Origin: Echinicola soli
GTDB taxonomy: Bacteria > Bacteroidota > Bacteroidia > Cytophagales > Cyclobacteriaceae
NCBI RefSeq assembly: GCF_006575665.1
Contig: NZ_CP041253.1
Coordinates: 1,183,501-1,247,500 of the forward strand
Reading direction: 5' to 3'
Length of the DNA stretch: 64,000 bases
The stretch's first letter is position 1. Every line of letters begins with the position of its first letter. The position numbers were made by a program, and so were the translations under genes. Below the pieces are notes generated by a model that saw only the letters and a program-made list of their open reading frames with translations, did no database searches and was not told the DNA's origin. Of the stretch, positions 35,701 to 44,823 are shown in pieces.

Positions 35701-36462
35701 ATGAATATCGTATCCTATAATGTCAACGGTATCCGCGCTGCCATGAGAAAGGGTTTTGCCGAATGGCTATCTCAAACATCACCGGACATCATTGGCTTAC
35801 AGGAAATAAAAGCCACCGAAGAACAGATTGAAGTCAGCGTATTTGAGGACCTGGGTTATCATTGTTATTGGTATCCCGCTGTTAAGAAAGGATATAGCGG
35901 CGTCGCCATTTTGAGCAAAGTAAAACCGACAGAAATCACCTATGGGATGGGTGTATCCACTTACGATGATGAAGGTAGGATGATCAGGGCTGATTATGGA
36001 GATTTCTCCTTCATCAGTGCTTATTTTCCTTCTGGAACTACTGGTGGCATCAGGCAGGATTTCAAGTATGCTTTCTTGGATGATGTATATGGTTATTCCC
36101 AAGACCTGGTCAAATCAAGACCAAATTTAATCCTCAGTGGTGATTACAATATTTGCCATAAGGCAATAGATATACATAACCCCATAGCCAACAAAAACAC
36201 TTCAGGCTTCTTGCCGGAAGAAAGGGCGTGGATGGATAAGTTTACCGGCGCTGGCTTTGACGACAGTTTCCGGTTATATAACCAATCTCCCCATCAATAT
36301 TCATGGTGGAGCTATCGTGCTAATTCCCGTGCAAACAACAAAGGCTGGCGGATAGATTATCACATGACCAGTTCAGGTATGAAAGAAAGAGTAAAACATG
36401 CGGGGATAATGCCAGATGCCATACATTCTGATCATTGTCCCATATTGGTAGAAGTTGAGTAA
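35701..36462 (+). CDS. xth: Exodeoxyribonuclease III
   Basis: A 253-residue AP endonuclease/exonuclease of the ExoIII/APE1 fold for base-excision repair. Landmarks: MNIVSYNVNGIRAA at the start, LQEIKATEEQ with the metal-binding Glu (~33-42), GYSGVAILSK, the catalytic segment SGDYNICHKAIDIHNP (~143-158), WSYRANSRANNKGWRIDYHM, and the closing HSDHCPILVEV with the catalytic His. Full length and intact. It is preceded by an 83-base gap and followed 35 bases later by the ATPase gene. Confidence 0.93.
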   Translation: MNIVSYNVNGIRAAMRKGFAEWLSQTSPDIIGLQEIKATEEQIEVSVFEDLGYHCYWYPAVKKGYSGVAILSKVKPTEITYGMGVSTYDDEGRMIRADYGDFSFISAYFPSGTTGGIRQDFKYAFLDDVYGYSQDLVKSRPNLILSGDYNICHKAIDIHNPIANKNTSGFLPEERAWMDKFTGAGFDDSFRLYNQSPHQYSWWSYRANSRANNKGWRIDYHMTSSGMKERVKHAGIMPDAIHSDHCPILVEVE

Positions 36463-36497
36463 AAGGAAATTTATAGGACAATTAACCATAAGACTTA

Positions 36498-36899
36498 ATG
36501 AAATCGATCAAAATTTCTATTCCATCTCTCATTGAGAATATAAAGATCGTAGAAAGCTTCATTGATAATGCCAGGGAAAAATTCCAAATCAATGACGACA
36601 TCTATGGCAACATTATGATTTCAGTAACGGAATGTGTCAGCAATGCCATTGTTCATGGCAACCAGGGAGACGCTAATAAAGCGGTAAACCTTGAAGTGAA
36701 TTTCCTTGAGAACCAATTGAAATTCATCATTGAAGACGAGGGAAAGGGTTTTGATTACGACAATCTAAAGGATCCTACTGCACCAGAAAACCTGGAAAAA
36801 TCAGGAGGCAGAGGGGTGTTCATCATGAAGCACCTAAGTGACGAAGTAGATTTTGAGAACGACGGTAAGAAAACGATACTTACATTTTACATGAATTAA
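36498..36899 (+). CDS. Anti-sigma-factor type ATP-binding protein (HATPase)
   Basis: A 133-residue stand-alone GHKL ATPase domain of the RsbW/SpoIIAB kind. The N box is in VTECVSNAIVHGNQGD (~41-56), the G1 box in IEDEGKGFDY (~79-88) and the G2 box in GGRGVFIMKHLSDEV (~103-117). Such proteins bind or phosphorylate an anti-anti-sigma partner; none is encoded beside it. It sits 2 bases before ybeY, an order I recall as usual in Bacteroidota. Confidence 0.88.
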   Translation: MKSIKISIPSLIENIKIVESFIDNAREKFQINDDIYGNIMISVTECVSNAIVHGNQGDANKAVNLEVNFLENQLKFIIEDEGKGFDYDNLKDPTAPENLEKSGGRGVFIMKHLSDEVDFENDGKKTILTFYMN

Positions 36900-36901
36900 T
36901 C

Positions 36902-37339
36902 ATGGCCATCAATTTCTTTCAAGAAGACATCCAATATAGTCTGCCCCAAAAGAATCTTACCAAGCGATGGCTTAGGGAAATCGCCAAAAAGGAAGGGTTC
37001 AAGATAAGAGATCTAAACTATATTTTCTGTACAGACGAATACCTTTACCAAATAAACGTAGATTATCTAAACCACGACACTTATACAGACATCATCACCT
37101 TTGACAATTCCGAGGAAGAAGCTATACTCGAAGGGGACATTTTCGTAAGCATTGAACGTATATTTGACAATGCCAAAACACAAAAACAAGACATCTATAA
37201 AGAAACTATACGCGTAATCAGCCATGGACTTCTTCACCTTTGTGGCTATAAAGATAAAACAAAAGAAGAAGCATCACTCATGAGATCAAAAGAAGATGAA
37301 GGTATCAAACACTTCTTCGAACTAAAAGAAAATGCATAG
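36902..37339 (+). CDS. ybeY: Endoribonuclease YbeY (rRNA maturation)
   Basis: A 145-residue zinc-dependent RNase that matures the 16S rRNA 3' end. The core LNHDTYTDIITFDN (~58-71) and GDIFVS precede the metal motif ISHGLLHLCGYKDKTKEEA (~102-120): the first two His are present, while the third usual His position reads Lys, a variation I recall from other Bacteroidota YbeY. The stop codon TAG at 37337 lies inside the first parS-like palindrome. Confidence 0.92.
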   Translation: MAINFFQEDIQYSLPQKNLTKRWLREIAKKEGFKIRDLNYIFCTDEYLYQINVDYLNHDTYTDIITFDNSEEEAILEGDIFVSIERIFDNAKTQKQDIYKETIRVISHGLLHLCGYKDKTKEEASLMRSKEDEGIKHFFELKENA

Positions 37340-37504
37340 TGTTCCACGTGGAACACTAATTCATCAAAACAAGAAACTTTCAAACGTTCCACGTGAAACA
37401 TGAGACAAACATCAGAACTAACAAACTACTGTTCCACGTGGAACAGTAAAATAGAATTGAAACGTTTCAGGTAAATACAAAAACACAGTGTTCCACGTGG
37501 AACA
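37338..37504. other. Cluster of four parS-like centromere sites
   Basis: Three copies of the palindrome TGTTCCACGTGGAACA at 37340-37355, 37430-37445 and 37489-37504, and one variant CGTTCCACGTGAAACA at 37385-37400. The first and third are perfect palindromes extended to 22 bases with different outer bases. The known ParB target parS has the form TGTTNCACGTGAAACA, so all four fit. A decayed fifth copy, GTTTCAGGTAAA, lies near 37464. They occupy the 186-base gap between ybeY and mnmG, which otherwise must also hold the mnmG leader. No parA or parB gene is in the window. Confidence 0.85.
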
Positions 37505-37525
37505 TTCATAATACAATATAAAACT

Positions 37526-39391
37526 ATGTTTCCAGAATACGATGTAATAGTAGTCGGTGGAGGTCACGCAGGATGTGAAGCAGCGCATGCCGCTGCCAAG
37601 ATGGGATGTTCTGTGCTTCTATGCACCATGAACATGAACACTATTGCTCAAATGTCTTGCAATCCAGCTATTGGAGGAGTAGCTAAAGGACAGATTGTTC
37701 GCGAAATTGATGCGCTAGGGGGGATGACGGGGATTATTTCCGATAAATCTATGATTCAATTCCGAATGCTCAATAAATCCAAAGGCCCGGCAATGTGGTC
37801 CCCAAGATCCCAAAACGACCGTATGCGCTTTGCAGAGGAATGGCGATTAGCCCTAGAACATACACCCGGCGTAGATTTTTGGCAAGAAATGGTCTCTGGC
37901 TTGGTAGTGGAAGACAAAAGGGTAGTGGGTGTCAAAACAGGTATCGGCTTAGAAATCAAAGGAAAATCCGTGGTGCTTACTAACGGAACTTTTCTAAATG
38001 GTCTCATTCATATTGGTGAAAAACAGTTTGGAGGAGGACGAACAGGAGAAGCCGCCGCCAAAGGCATTACAGAACAATTAGTGGATCTCGGTTTTGAAGC
38101 AGGGAGGATGAAGACAGGGACACCGCCACGAGTGGACGGGAGATCCTTAGATTATTCCAAAATGGAGGTACAGCATGGTGACGAAAATCCAGAAAAATTT
38201 TCCTTTTCCAGCGAAACATCTCCCTTAAAAGAACAACGAACTTGCTGGATAACCTATACCAATAAGGAAGTCCATGAAACCCTGGAAACTGGTTTTGACC
38301 GATCACCTATGTTCAATGGTAGAATTCAGGGGTTAGGGCCAAGGTATTGCCCTTCAATAGAAGATAAAATCAACCGTTTCGCAGAAAGGGATCGCCACCA
38401 AATCTTCGTGGAGCCAGAAGGATGGGATACCGTGGAAATCTATGTCAATGGATTTTCTACATCGCTCCCGGAAGATGTGCAGTACAAGGCCATCAGAAAA
38501 ATAGCTGGTTTTGAGAATTGTAAAATGTTCCGGCCCGGCTATGCCATTGAATACGACTTCTTCCCTCCAACACAGTTGAAACTAACACTCGAAACACAAT
38601 TAGTGGAGAATCTGTTCTTTGCAGGACAGATCAACGGAACCACAGGGTACGAGGAAGCAGGATGCCAAGGGCTCATAGCGGGCATAAATGCAGCTAGAAA
38701 AGTAAAAGAAGAAAGTCCTTTCTTGCTAAAAAGATCAGACGCCTACATTGGCGTGCTCATCGATGATCTTATTAATAAAGGTACAGAAGAGCCATACCGT
38801 ATGTTTACTTCCAGAGCTGAATTCAGACTTCTTCTTCGTCAAGACAATGCAGACTTGCGGCTGACCGAACTTGGTCACGCTATTGGTCTGGCATCGGATA
38901 AACGCTTGGAAAAAATGCTGGATAAGAAAAATGATACCGCTAAACTAATCAATGACCTCAAACAAAAGAAACTTAGCCCAGAAAGCATCAATGAAGGGCT
39001 TGAAGAAATTGATACGGCGACCATCAAAGAAAAAATCACAGTAGAAAAACTATTAAAACGGCCGCAATTAGGACTTAGTGCTATCAAAGAACTTGATCCT
39101 GATATTCATCATTATCTATCCAAATACCCACAGGAGGTACTCGATCAGGCTGAAATACAAGTTAAATACAACAGCTATATCGAAAAAGAACAACAAATGG
39201 TAGAAAAACTCAACAGCATGGAAAACTTTAGGATTCCAAGCCATTTTGACTATCTCACCATACCAGCACTGTCTGCAGAAGGAAAACAGAAATTGCATAA
39301 AATAAAACCAGAAACATTGGGACAAGCATCAAGGATCAGTGGTGTGTCGCCAGCTGATCTGTCCATTCTCACAGTTTATTTAGGAAGATAA
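37526..39391 (+). CDS. mnmG: tRNA U34 carboxymethylaminomethyl-modifying enzyme MnmG (GidA)
   Basis: A 621-residue full-length MnmG. FAD site VIVVGGGHAGCEAAHAAA (~5-22); signature segments CNPAIGGVAKGQIVREIDALGG (~43-64), RMKTGTPPRVDGRSLDY, and the late FFAGQINGTTGYEEAGCQGLIAGINAA; C-terminal helical domain with RAEFRLLLRQDNADLRLTE. With MnmE it installs the cmnm5 group on U34 of several tRNAs. In many bacteria this gene (gidA) lies next to oriC, which fits the parS cluster just upstream and the DnaA-box cluster 2.7 kb downstream. It is followed after 1 base by a methyltransferase gene. Confidence 0.97.
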   Translation: MFPEYDVIVVGGGHAGCEAAHAAAKMGCSVLLCTMNMNTIAQMSCNPAIGGVAKGQIVREIDALGGMTGIISDKSMIQFRMLNKSKGPAMWSPRSQNDRMRFAEEWRLALEHTPGVDFWQEMVSGLVVEDKRVVGVKTGIGLEIKGKSVVLTNGTFLNGLIHIGEKQFGGGRTGEAAAKGITEQLVDLGFEAGRMKTGTPPRVDGRSLDYSKMEVQHGDENPEKFSFSSETSPLKEQRTCWITYTNKEVHETLETGFDRSPMFNGRIQGLGPRYCPSIEDKINRFAERDRHQIFVEPEGWDTVEIYVNGFSTSLPEDVQYKAIRKIAGFENCKMFRPGYAIEYDFFPPTQLKLTLETQLVENLFFAGQINGTTGYEEAGCQGLIAGINAARKVKEESPFLLKRSDAYIGVLIDDLINKGTEEPYRMFTSRAEFRLLLRQDNADLRLTELGHAIGLASDKRLEKMLDKKNDTAKLINDLKQKKLSPESINEGLEEIDTATIKEKITVEKLLKRPQLGLSAIKELDPDIHHYLSKYPQEVLDQAEIQVKYNSYIEKEQQMVEKLNSMENFRIPSHFDYLTIPALSAEGKQKLHKIKPETLGQASRISGVSPADLSILTVYLGR

Positions 39392-39392
39392 C

Positions 39393-40280
39393 ATGTACGA
39401 AAGATTAACCAAATGTCCACTTTGCAAAGGTGGACTTTTTATTAATCATATGGTGGTGAAAGACCACAGTGTCTCCGACGAATCATTTAGCATTTGTAAA
39501 TGCAGCAATTGTCATTTTTTATTCACCAATCCCAGACCTGATGAATCCAGTATCAGTCAATACTATGAATCAAAAGACTATATCTCCCATACGGACAAGT
39601 CCACTAACCTGGTCAATTTTATTTACAAGCAAGTAAGAAAAATAACCTTACAGCAAAAGATAAATTGGATCAATAAATATACCGCCAATCAAAATAGACT
39701 ATTGGATTACGGATGTGGCACAGGTCATTTTCTACATTTTGCCCAAACAAGAGGGTGGGAGTGCATAGGTTATGAACCAAGTGAAGAGGCTGCTGCGCTT
39801 GCCAAATCCAAATTTAACCTAACACTATATCCGAAACTGCAAGCGCTGAACAATGAAAAGAAATTCGATGCCATTACCCTGTTCCACGTCTTAGAACACA
39901 TCCATGACCTAGAAGGCACCATGAGGTTTCTCTTAAATAAACTAAAAAAACGCGGCACGCTATTCCTGGCCGTTCCTAATAATTCTTCCTTCGATGCAGC
40001 ACTATATAAAGAAGACTGGGCAGCCCTAGATGTGCCAAGGCATTTATATCACTTCACAAAAGAAACCATGCAGCGATTGGCCACTGAATTTGGTCTAAAA
40101 ATAGTGGCACAGGAACCCATGCCCTTTGATAGCTATTATGTATCAATTTTATCTAACAGTATAAAATATAATAAGAAAAAGCTTATTAATTCATTATTTA
40201 CAGGATATAAGTCAAACAGATTAGCTAAAAAAAATAACAATAATTATTCAAGCATATTGTTTATATTAAAGAAGAAATGA
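39393..40280 (+). CDS. Class I SAM-dependent methyltransferase with N-terminal zinc ribbon
   Basis: A 295-residue protein. The N-terminal CPLCKGG (~8-14) and CKCSNCHFLFTNPRPD (~34-49) form a four-Cys zinc ribbon of the UbiG/ubiE-like 'methyltransferase domain 23 plus zinc finger' type. The SAM motif I is LLDYGCGTGHFL (~106-117), with motif II-like FDAITLFHVLEHI (~160-172). Substrate is unknown. It begins 1 base after mnmG and overlaps the following lipoprotein gene by 4 bases, so the three are probably one operon. Confidence 0.87.
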   Translation: MYERLTKCPLCKGGLFINHMVVKDHSVSDESFSICKCSNCHFLFTNPRPDESSISQYYESKDYISHTDKSTNLVNFIYKQVRKITLQQKINWINKYTANQNRLLDYGCGTGHFLHFAQTRGWECIGYEPSEEAAALAKSKFNLTLYPKLQALNNEKKFDAITLFHVLEHIHDLEGTMRFLLNKLKKRGTLFLAVPNNSSFDAALYKEDWAALDVPRHLYHFTKETMQRLATEFGLKIVAQEPMPFDSYYVSILSNSIKYNKKKLINSLFTGYKSNRLAKKNNNNYSSILFILKKK

Positions 40281-42022
40281 ACAATAGAAACCATCATACC
40301 CCAATTCTCCTAGCCGCAATAGGCCTGATATTATGTTATGCCTGTGCGAAGCAAAGCTCTCCCATGGGTGGGCCGAAGGATGAGGAACCACCCAAACTAC
40401 TTTCTTCCAATCCAAAAGATCAAAGCCTAAATATCAAACCTGAGAATGTAACCTTGGTATTTAATGAATACATCAAGACTGAAAATCCTCAGAGAAACGT
40501 CATCATCACACCAAGCCTGGACAAAAGCAAAATGGAGTTCCTCGCGTTGAAAAATGAACTTCGCATAAAAATAGGCCAAGAGTTGGAAGATAGCACCACC
40601 TACGTTTTTAACTTCCAAAAGAGCATCCAGGATATCTCTGAAAGCAATCCATCAGAAAACCTCAAACTCGTATTCTCTACAGGAAACATGATAGACAGCT
40701 TAAGGTTTATTGGAAAAGTGGCCTATATCTTTCCACAGAAAAAGCCTGATATGGAAGATGTCATCGTCGGACTATACAGAATAGAGGATGATACCATGGA
40801 CGTATTTACGGATCCACCGTATTACCTAACACAAACTGATTCTGCAGGAAATTTCGAAATCACCAATATCAAAGGAGGGAAATACCGGGCTTATGCATGG
40901 CACGATGCCAACAACACTTCCAAAGCAGAGGACAAAAGTGAGCCTTATGCATTCATTGGTGACACCATCACCATCATGGATGATGTATCAGGAAGCTATT
41001 TTAACCTATACAAAGGCGACCTATCGGATTTTAAAATCAACAGAACCAATGCCCTTGGAAGCAACTTCGATGTTGTATTAAGCAAGTACCCAGCAAAACT
41101 AACCGTTACCCACCCTGATCTAGGAAAGTCCTTATTCTATAGAGTCAACGAAAAAAGCGTTCGTTTTTACCATACCAAAATAAGGGACGACAGTACCCAA
41201 ATCTCATTGAGTCTCCGTGATTCTGTGGGTTTTGGAGTGGACACTACGTTCTACGCATCCTTTATGACAAGTGAAAGAAGGGCCGAAAATCTTACCCCTA
41301 TCATGGATAAAAACAAGGAATTTATCTCCGATATCAAGACTTCCATTTCCTTCAATAAACCCATCAAGGACATCGTCTACGACTCTCTATTCGTGCAATA
41401 TGACTCTGCTGCATTTATCCGTATCAAACCTGAATATGTTAGTTTCAAAGACAGTGCATTACGCAATACACTTCTCATGGATATTCCTGTGATAGATACC
41501 CTGACGAAGACAAACTTCCAGTTCTATGCTTCAGATTCCACATTTATCGATGTAGAAGACCAGCATAACCAAAAGCCCATCAAAACAACCTTTAGCAAGC
41601 AAGATCCAGAGAACTTAGCAGACGAAGTCACTGGAAAAGTATTGGTAGAGGAATGGCCCATCATCGTACAACTATTATCCAAGGATGGAGAAATCGTGAG
41701 GGAAACAGCCCTTCAACAGGAAAATCAGGCATATAGCTTCAAAAAAATCAAAGCTGGTGAGTATATGGTAAGAGCCGTAATCGACCGTAATAGGAATGGT
41801 CAATGGGATCCTGGAAACTATCTTGAACTCAGGCAACCGGAACCTGTCTATTACTACTATGATAACGAAAACAAATCCTATTACATACTCCTTAGAGGTA
41901 AATGGACCAATCAAAACATTAACATCTTACCCAGCCCAGCCTCAGGCATACTCAAAGTAAGCATCGATAATAGCCAAAATGACACGATCCCCACAAAGCC
42001 TGAAGACACTGGAGCTATGTAG
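40277..42022 (+). CDS. Big_5 (bacterial Ig-like) domain lipoprotein
   Basis: A 581-residue lipoprotein. Signal with lipobox LCYAC (Cys ~18-19) precedes SSPMGGPKDEEPPKLLSSNPKDQS, then an SbsA Ig-like domain (LNIKPENVTLVFNEYI...NVIITPS, ~45-140) and a second beta-rich part with an EF-like turn near the end (RAVIDRNRNGQWDPGNY, ~506-520). The SSPMGGPKD opening is characteristic of a family that is near-universal in Cytophagales and of unknown function at the cell surface. It ends the block that runs toward the putative origin. Confidence 0.85.
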   Translation: MNNRNHHTPILLAAIGLILCYACAKQSSPMGGPKDEEPPKLLSSNPKDQSLNIKPENVTLVFNEYIKTENPQRNVIITPSLDKSKMEFLALKNELRIKIGQELEDSTTYVFNFQKSIQDISESNPSENLKLVFSTGNMIDSLRFIGKVAYIFPQKKPDMEDVIVGLYRIEDDTMDVFTDPPYYLTQTDSAGNFEITNIKGGKYRAYAWHDANNTSKAEDKSEPYAFIGDTITIMDDVSGSYFNLYKGDLSDFKINRTNALGSNFDVVLSKYPAKLTVTHPDLGKSLFYRVNEKSVRFYHTKIRDDSTQISLSLRDSVGFGVDTTFYASFMTSERRAENLTPIMDKNKEFISDIKTSISFNKPIKDIVYDSLFVQYDSAAFIRIKPEYVSFKDSALRNTLLMDIPVIDTLTKTNFQFYASDSTFIDVEDQHNQKPIKTTFSKQDPENLADEVTGKVLVEEWPIIVQLLSKDGEIVRETALQQENQAYSFKKIKAGEYMVRAVIDRNRNGQWDPGNYLELRQPEPVYYYYDNENKSYYILLRGKWTNQNINILPSPASGILKVSIDNSQNDTIPTKPEDTGAM

Positions 42023-42079
42023 ATAACTCACAAAAATGGTGTTAATAAATGTCTATAACTTATGGACAAATATAGACTT

Positions 42080-42116
42080 ATCCCAAATGCACCTGGTCGT
42101 TTGGGATATTTTTTTG
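42080..42116 (+). terminator. Terminator of the mnmG operon
   Basis: ATCCCAAATG at 42080-42089 pairs with CGTTTGGGAT at 42098-42107 apart from one position, then ATTTTTTT. It stops rightward transcription just before the DnaA-box cluster. Confidence 0.8.
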
Positions 42117-42121
42117 GGGTC

Positions 42122-42420
42122 TATGGATAACCCTCATATTATAAACCTCTATCCACATTTATACACACAGCCATTAATGAACAGTAATGAACGAGGCACT
42201 TTATTCACATAAACATGGATAATCAGTATAGGTACTATTTACCAATTACTTACAAGTTGATAAGATGTGGATGACAGTCGCATTATATATGGATAAACTC
42301 CGGTTAACGTGTGGGTAACATTAAATGAAAAACTTACCCACAAATCCACACCTTAATAACTGTAATAGTTTTTTATTTAAAAAAGAATATAATATAAATA
42401 TATAAGGTGTGGAAAGTTGA
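42122..42420. other. Putative chromosomal replication origin (oriC) with DnaA boxes and AT-rich element
   Basis: A gene-free stretch rich in DnaA-box 9-mers. Exact to TTATNCACA: TTATACACA 42159-42167 and TTATTCACA 42201-42209. One mismatch from TTATCCACA or its complement: TATGGATAA 42122 and 42288, CTATCCACA 42149, TGTGGATGA 42266, TGTGGGTAA 42310, TTACCCACA 42334. Both orientations occur, clustered within 220 bases. Directly to the right, 42361-42405 is almost only A and T, a plausible unwinding element. mnmG and four parS-like sites lie 3-5 kb to the left. Gene orientation changes from mostly leftward (beyond 34.9 kb) to mostly rightward here. The dnaA gene is not in the window. Confidence 0.7.
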
Positions 42421-42526
42421 TAAGTCCGAAGAATCCGTTCATTCTGCTCTCTCCAATTTCCTGCTTAAAATTTTGCCATTGATCAGATAAATTTTCTGTA
42501 GCCATTTACCAATTTTGTTTTTATGA

Positions 42527-42592
42527 ATATGAGTCTCGGCAATCATGCACGTAGCCAAGCATAATTGAGTAAATTGTGTTTCCGTTCTTTTC
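42527..42592 (+). repeat. Dispersed repeat family B, partial copy 3
   Basis: TATGAGTCTCGGCAATCATGCACGTAGCCAAGC and the following ~35 bases match the first part of copies 1 and 2; similarity stops near 42592. It sits in the gap right of the putative origin. The rest of the gap to 42802 contains no credible gene. Confidence 0.75.
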
Positions 42593-42802
42593 CATTAATG
42601 AAAATGAAAACATAAAAAAGCAACGCAATTTCCTTGTTCTTGGCTTAGGGACCTTTGGAGGGATTTAAATGAAAAAAGGACATCAAATCCCTTAAAAAGA
42701 TATCTTTGCATGATAAAAATGGATAACTTTAATCTTTGAATAGAAGCTGAGCAAAATTTCTTAATTCATTGGCTCAACTGTAATAGTGTAAATCCTATAA
42801 CT

Positions 42803-43567
42803 ATGAAAATAGTCATACTGATATGTAGCTTTGTGTTGTTTTCCCAATCTGCCCTATTTGCACAGGATAGCATATCCCAGGAAAAAATATATTTCACAGA
42901 TTTTTACATTTCCGCCGGATACAGAAATCAGCCGTACACAGAGCTAAATAATTACCTAAACGGTCAGGGATACCAAACGTTCGATAAGCAAACAGCTACA
43001 TTAGGAGGTGGAATATCCTACGTAGCCATGTCGCGATTAGGTTTTTTTGCTGAAGCAGATTTTAACCTGAACAAGAAAAGATTTAGCAATGACTATGTAA
43101 ACTATCGTTATCTACCAGTTCATGCAACGGCTGGTTTACAGTATCACTGGAAAAATAGCATCACTAAGGACTGGAGATTTTATCCCAAATTGGGGATTTA
43201 TTATGGCACCACTTCACTGGATCTCATCGCCAAGGATCTGAATACCGATTTCAATGAAAACCTAATGGGAAATATGAACACCAGCTTTCTCTATCAACGA
43301 AATCTTGGTTTAAATATCAGTTTGAACGCGGATAAGTTATTAGGGGCATTTCTCAAACCGACAACACAAGTGGGTGTATATTCCAGGATGGGCCTGCAAG
43401 TCGGCTATATGTTAAACCTCTATTCCAGTGTGACCAAGCTCAGAAGAAATTTTAGCCCAGACCTTCGGCAAGACCTGATTATTTCCAATGCCCCAACGTT
43501 TGATCCCAGTGCATTTTATGTGAAATTGAATTTTGCCATTGGCAAGTTTGAGAAATCAAGCGAATAA
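42803..43567 (+). CDS. Outer-membrane beta-barrel-like protein
   Basis: A 254-residue exported protein with signal peptide MKIVILICSFVLFSQSALFAQ and a mature part of alternating polar/aromatic strands (FYISAGYRNQPYTEL, RLGFFAEADFNLNKKRF, KLGIYYGTTSL, LGLNISLNADKL, GLQVGYMLNLY), ending in FYVKLNFAIGKF; this is the pattern of an 8-10-stranded barrel. No specific family recognised. The next gene begins immediately, and its signal peptide starts 25 bases after this stop, suggesting one transcript. Confidence 0.7.
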   Translation: MKIVILICSFVLFSQSALFAQDSISQEKIYFTDFYISAGYRNQPYTELNNYLNGQGYQTFDKQTATLGGGISYVAMSRLGFFAEADFNLNKKRFSNDYVNYRYLPVHATAGLQYHWKNSITKDWRFYPKLGIYYGTTSLDLIAKDLNTDFNENLMGNMNTSFLYQRNLGLNISLNADKLLGAFLKPTTQVGVYSRMGLQVGYMLNLYSSVTKLRRNFSPDLRQDLIISNAPTFDPSAFYVKLNFAIGKFEKSSE

Positions 43568-43591
43568 ATGGCCTCGAGCATTTACCCGAAC

Positions 43592-44404
43592 ATGAGAAAA
43601 ATTTATAGCTTCGTAGCCCTTTTTATAGGACTACAATGGATTGCATTAGCTAAAACGGATACTGTGCAAGTCCATAGTGATGCGATGGACAAGGATGTTC
43701 CAAATTTGATCATTACGCCTAGTGGTTATTCAAGCGATGCATCCTATCCGTCTGTTTATTTACTTCATGGAGCTGGTGGCGACTATACCTCTTGGGCGAG
43801 GATAGCCGATTTACAGCAATATGCGGACCGCTACGGCCTTATCATTGTCTGTCCCGATGCAGGAGTCACCAGTTGGTATTTCGATAGCCCTATAGACCCT
43901 AAAATGCAATATGAGACTTATGTGGCAATGGAACTGGTCCATTGGGTGGATCAACATTACGCCACCAAGAGAAACCCGGACTTTCGTGCCATCACGGGCT
44001 TGAGCATGGGTGGTCATGGGGGGCTTTACTTGGGCTTTCGCCATCAGGATGTTTGGAGAGCCGTGGGAAGTATCAGTGGTGGAGTGGATATCCGGCCTTT
44101 TCCGCTCAACTGGGATATTGACAAAAGGCTGGGATCTTATGCCGAATGCAAAGAGACATGGGAGGAAAATACCGTGATCAACATGCTACACCTACTGGAT
44201 GGAAAAACACTGGATATCATCATAGACTGTGGCCGGCATGATTTCTTCTATGAGGCCAATGTGCGTTTGCATGATAAACTGGAGGATCGAAACATTCCCC
44301 ACGATTTCATCAGCCGACCAGGGGTTCATAATGCTGAGTACTGGCATAATTCCATTGCTTATCACCTGATGTTCTTTAACGGTAAGTTTGAGGCACGTAA
44401 ATAG
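43592..44404 (+). CDS. Secreted esterase, S-formylglutathione hydrolase/tributyrin esterase-like
   Basis: About 270 residues. Signal peptide MRKIYSFVALFIGLQWIALA. Alpha/beta hydrolase fold: oxyanion-side YLLHGAGGDYTSW, nucleophile Ser in TGLSMGGHGG (~138), Asp in IDCGRHDFFYEAN and His in RPGVHNAEYW. This matches the esterase D / putative esterase family, including feruloyl and acetyl-xylan type esterases. The frame opens at an ATG at 43568, but the signal peptide starts at 43592. It follows the barrel-like gene closely. Confidence 0.85.
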   Translation: MRKIYSFVALFIGLQWIALAKTDTVQVHSDAMDKDVPNLIITPSGYSSDASYPSVYLLHGAGGDYTSWARIADLQQYADRYGLIIVCPDAGVTSWYFDSPIDPKMQYETYVAMELVHWVDQHYATKRNPDFRAITGLSMGGHGGLYLGFRHQDVWRAVGSISGGVDIRPFPLNWDIDKRLGSYAECKETWEENTVINMLHLLDGKTLDIIIDCGRHDFFYEANVRLHDKLEDRNIPHDFISRPGVHNAEYWHNSIAYHLMFFNGKFEARK

Positions 44405-44610
44405 AATAATATTATCAAATGGAACTAGACCTGTTCCTGTGGGTATTTTTTACAAATAGTAAGTTTTAAAAGACTTTTTTTGGTGTTGGGAGTTATACCA
44501 TTCAAAAGAAATTATTCTATCTAGGGAAAGGTTTGAATTCCAGCTATACGGGAAACTGATCTATCTCGCGCTCAATACCGACCTGTTCCATTGGATATTG
44601 CGGTAAATAC

Positions 44611-44823
44611 AGGATCATATCGGAAATCATCAAAAGCAATGATGCGCGTGTTCTGAATGCTGTCAAATCACTTTTGAGCATTGAGGAAGAAGTAGATTTT
44701 TGGGAAGGGCTAAGCGCGGAAGACGGGCAGGCCATCGATGAAGGATTGGAGCAGCTGGACAAAGGCCAGTACGTGTCCCGTGAATCCAACAAACATAAAG
44801 GCCTGAAAATGTGTCTTCAGTAA
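44611..44823 (+). pseudogene. Remnant of an addiction-module antitoxin (and toxin tail)
   Basis: The frame reads RIISEIIKSNDARVLNAVKSLLS, then VDFWEGLSAEDGQAIDEGL and QLDKGQYVSRE, ending at a TAA at 44821. This is the plan of the short 'addiction module' antitoxins (xxFWDELSPEQ..EIEEGLxxLDxG). No ATG is available upstream before a TGA, so the N-terminus is gone. Directly after it, YYRIREDYVEVLLL at ~44833 looks like the end of a RelE/ParE toxin, the rest being deleted. A hairpin repeat (arms 44916-44927 and 44940-44950) follows; nothing else to 45022. Confidence 0.55.

Noticed and set aside
42442..42526. Leftward frame ending KIYLINGKILSRKLERAE beside repeat family B copy 3
   Set aside because: It looks like the tail of some protein but is cut off by the repeat and I recognise no family.
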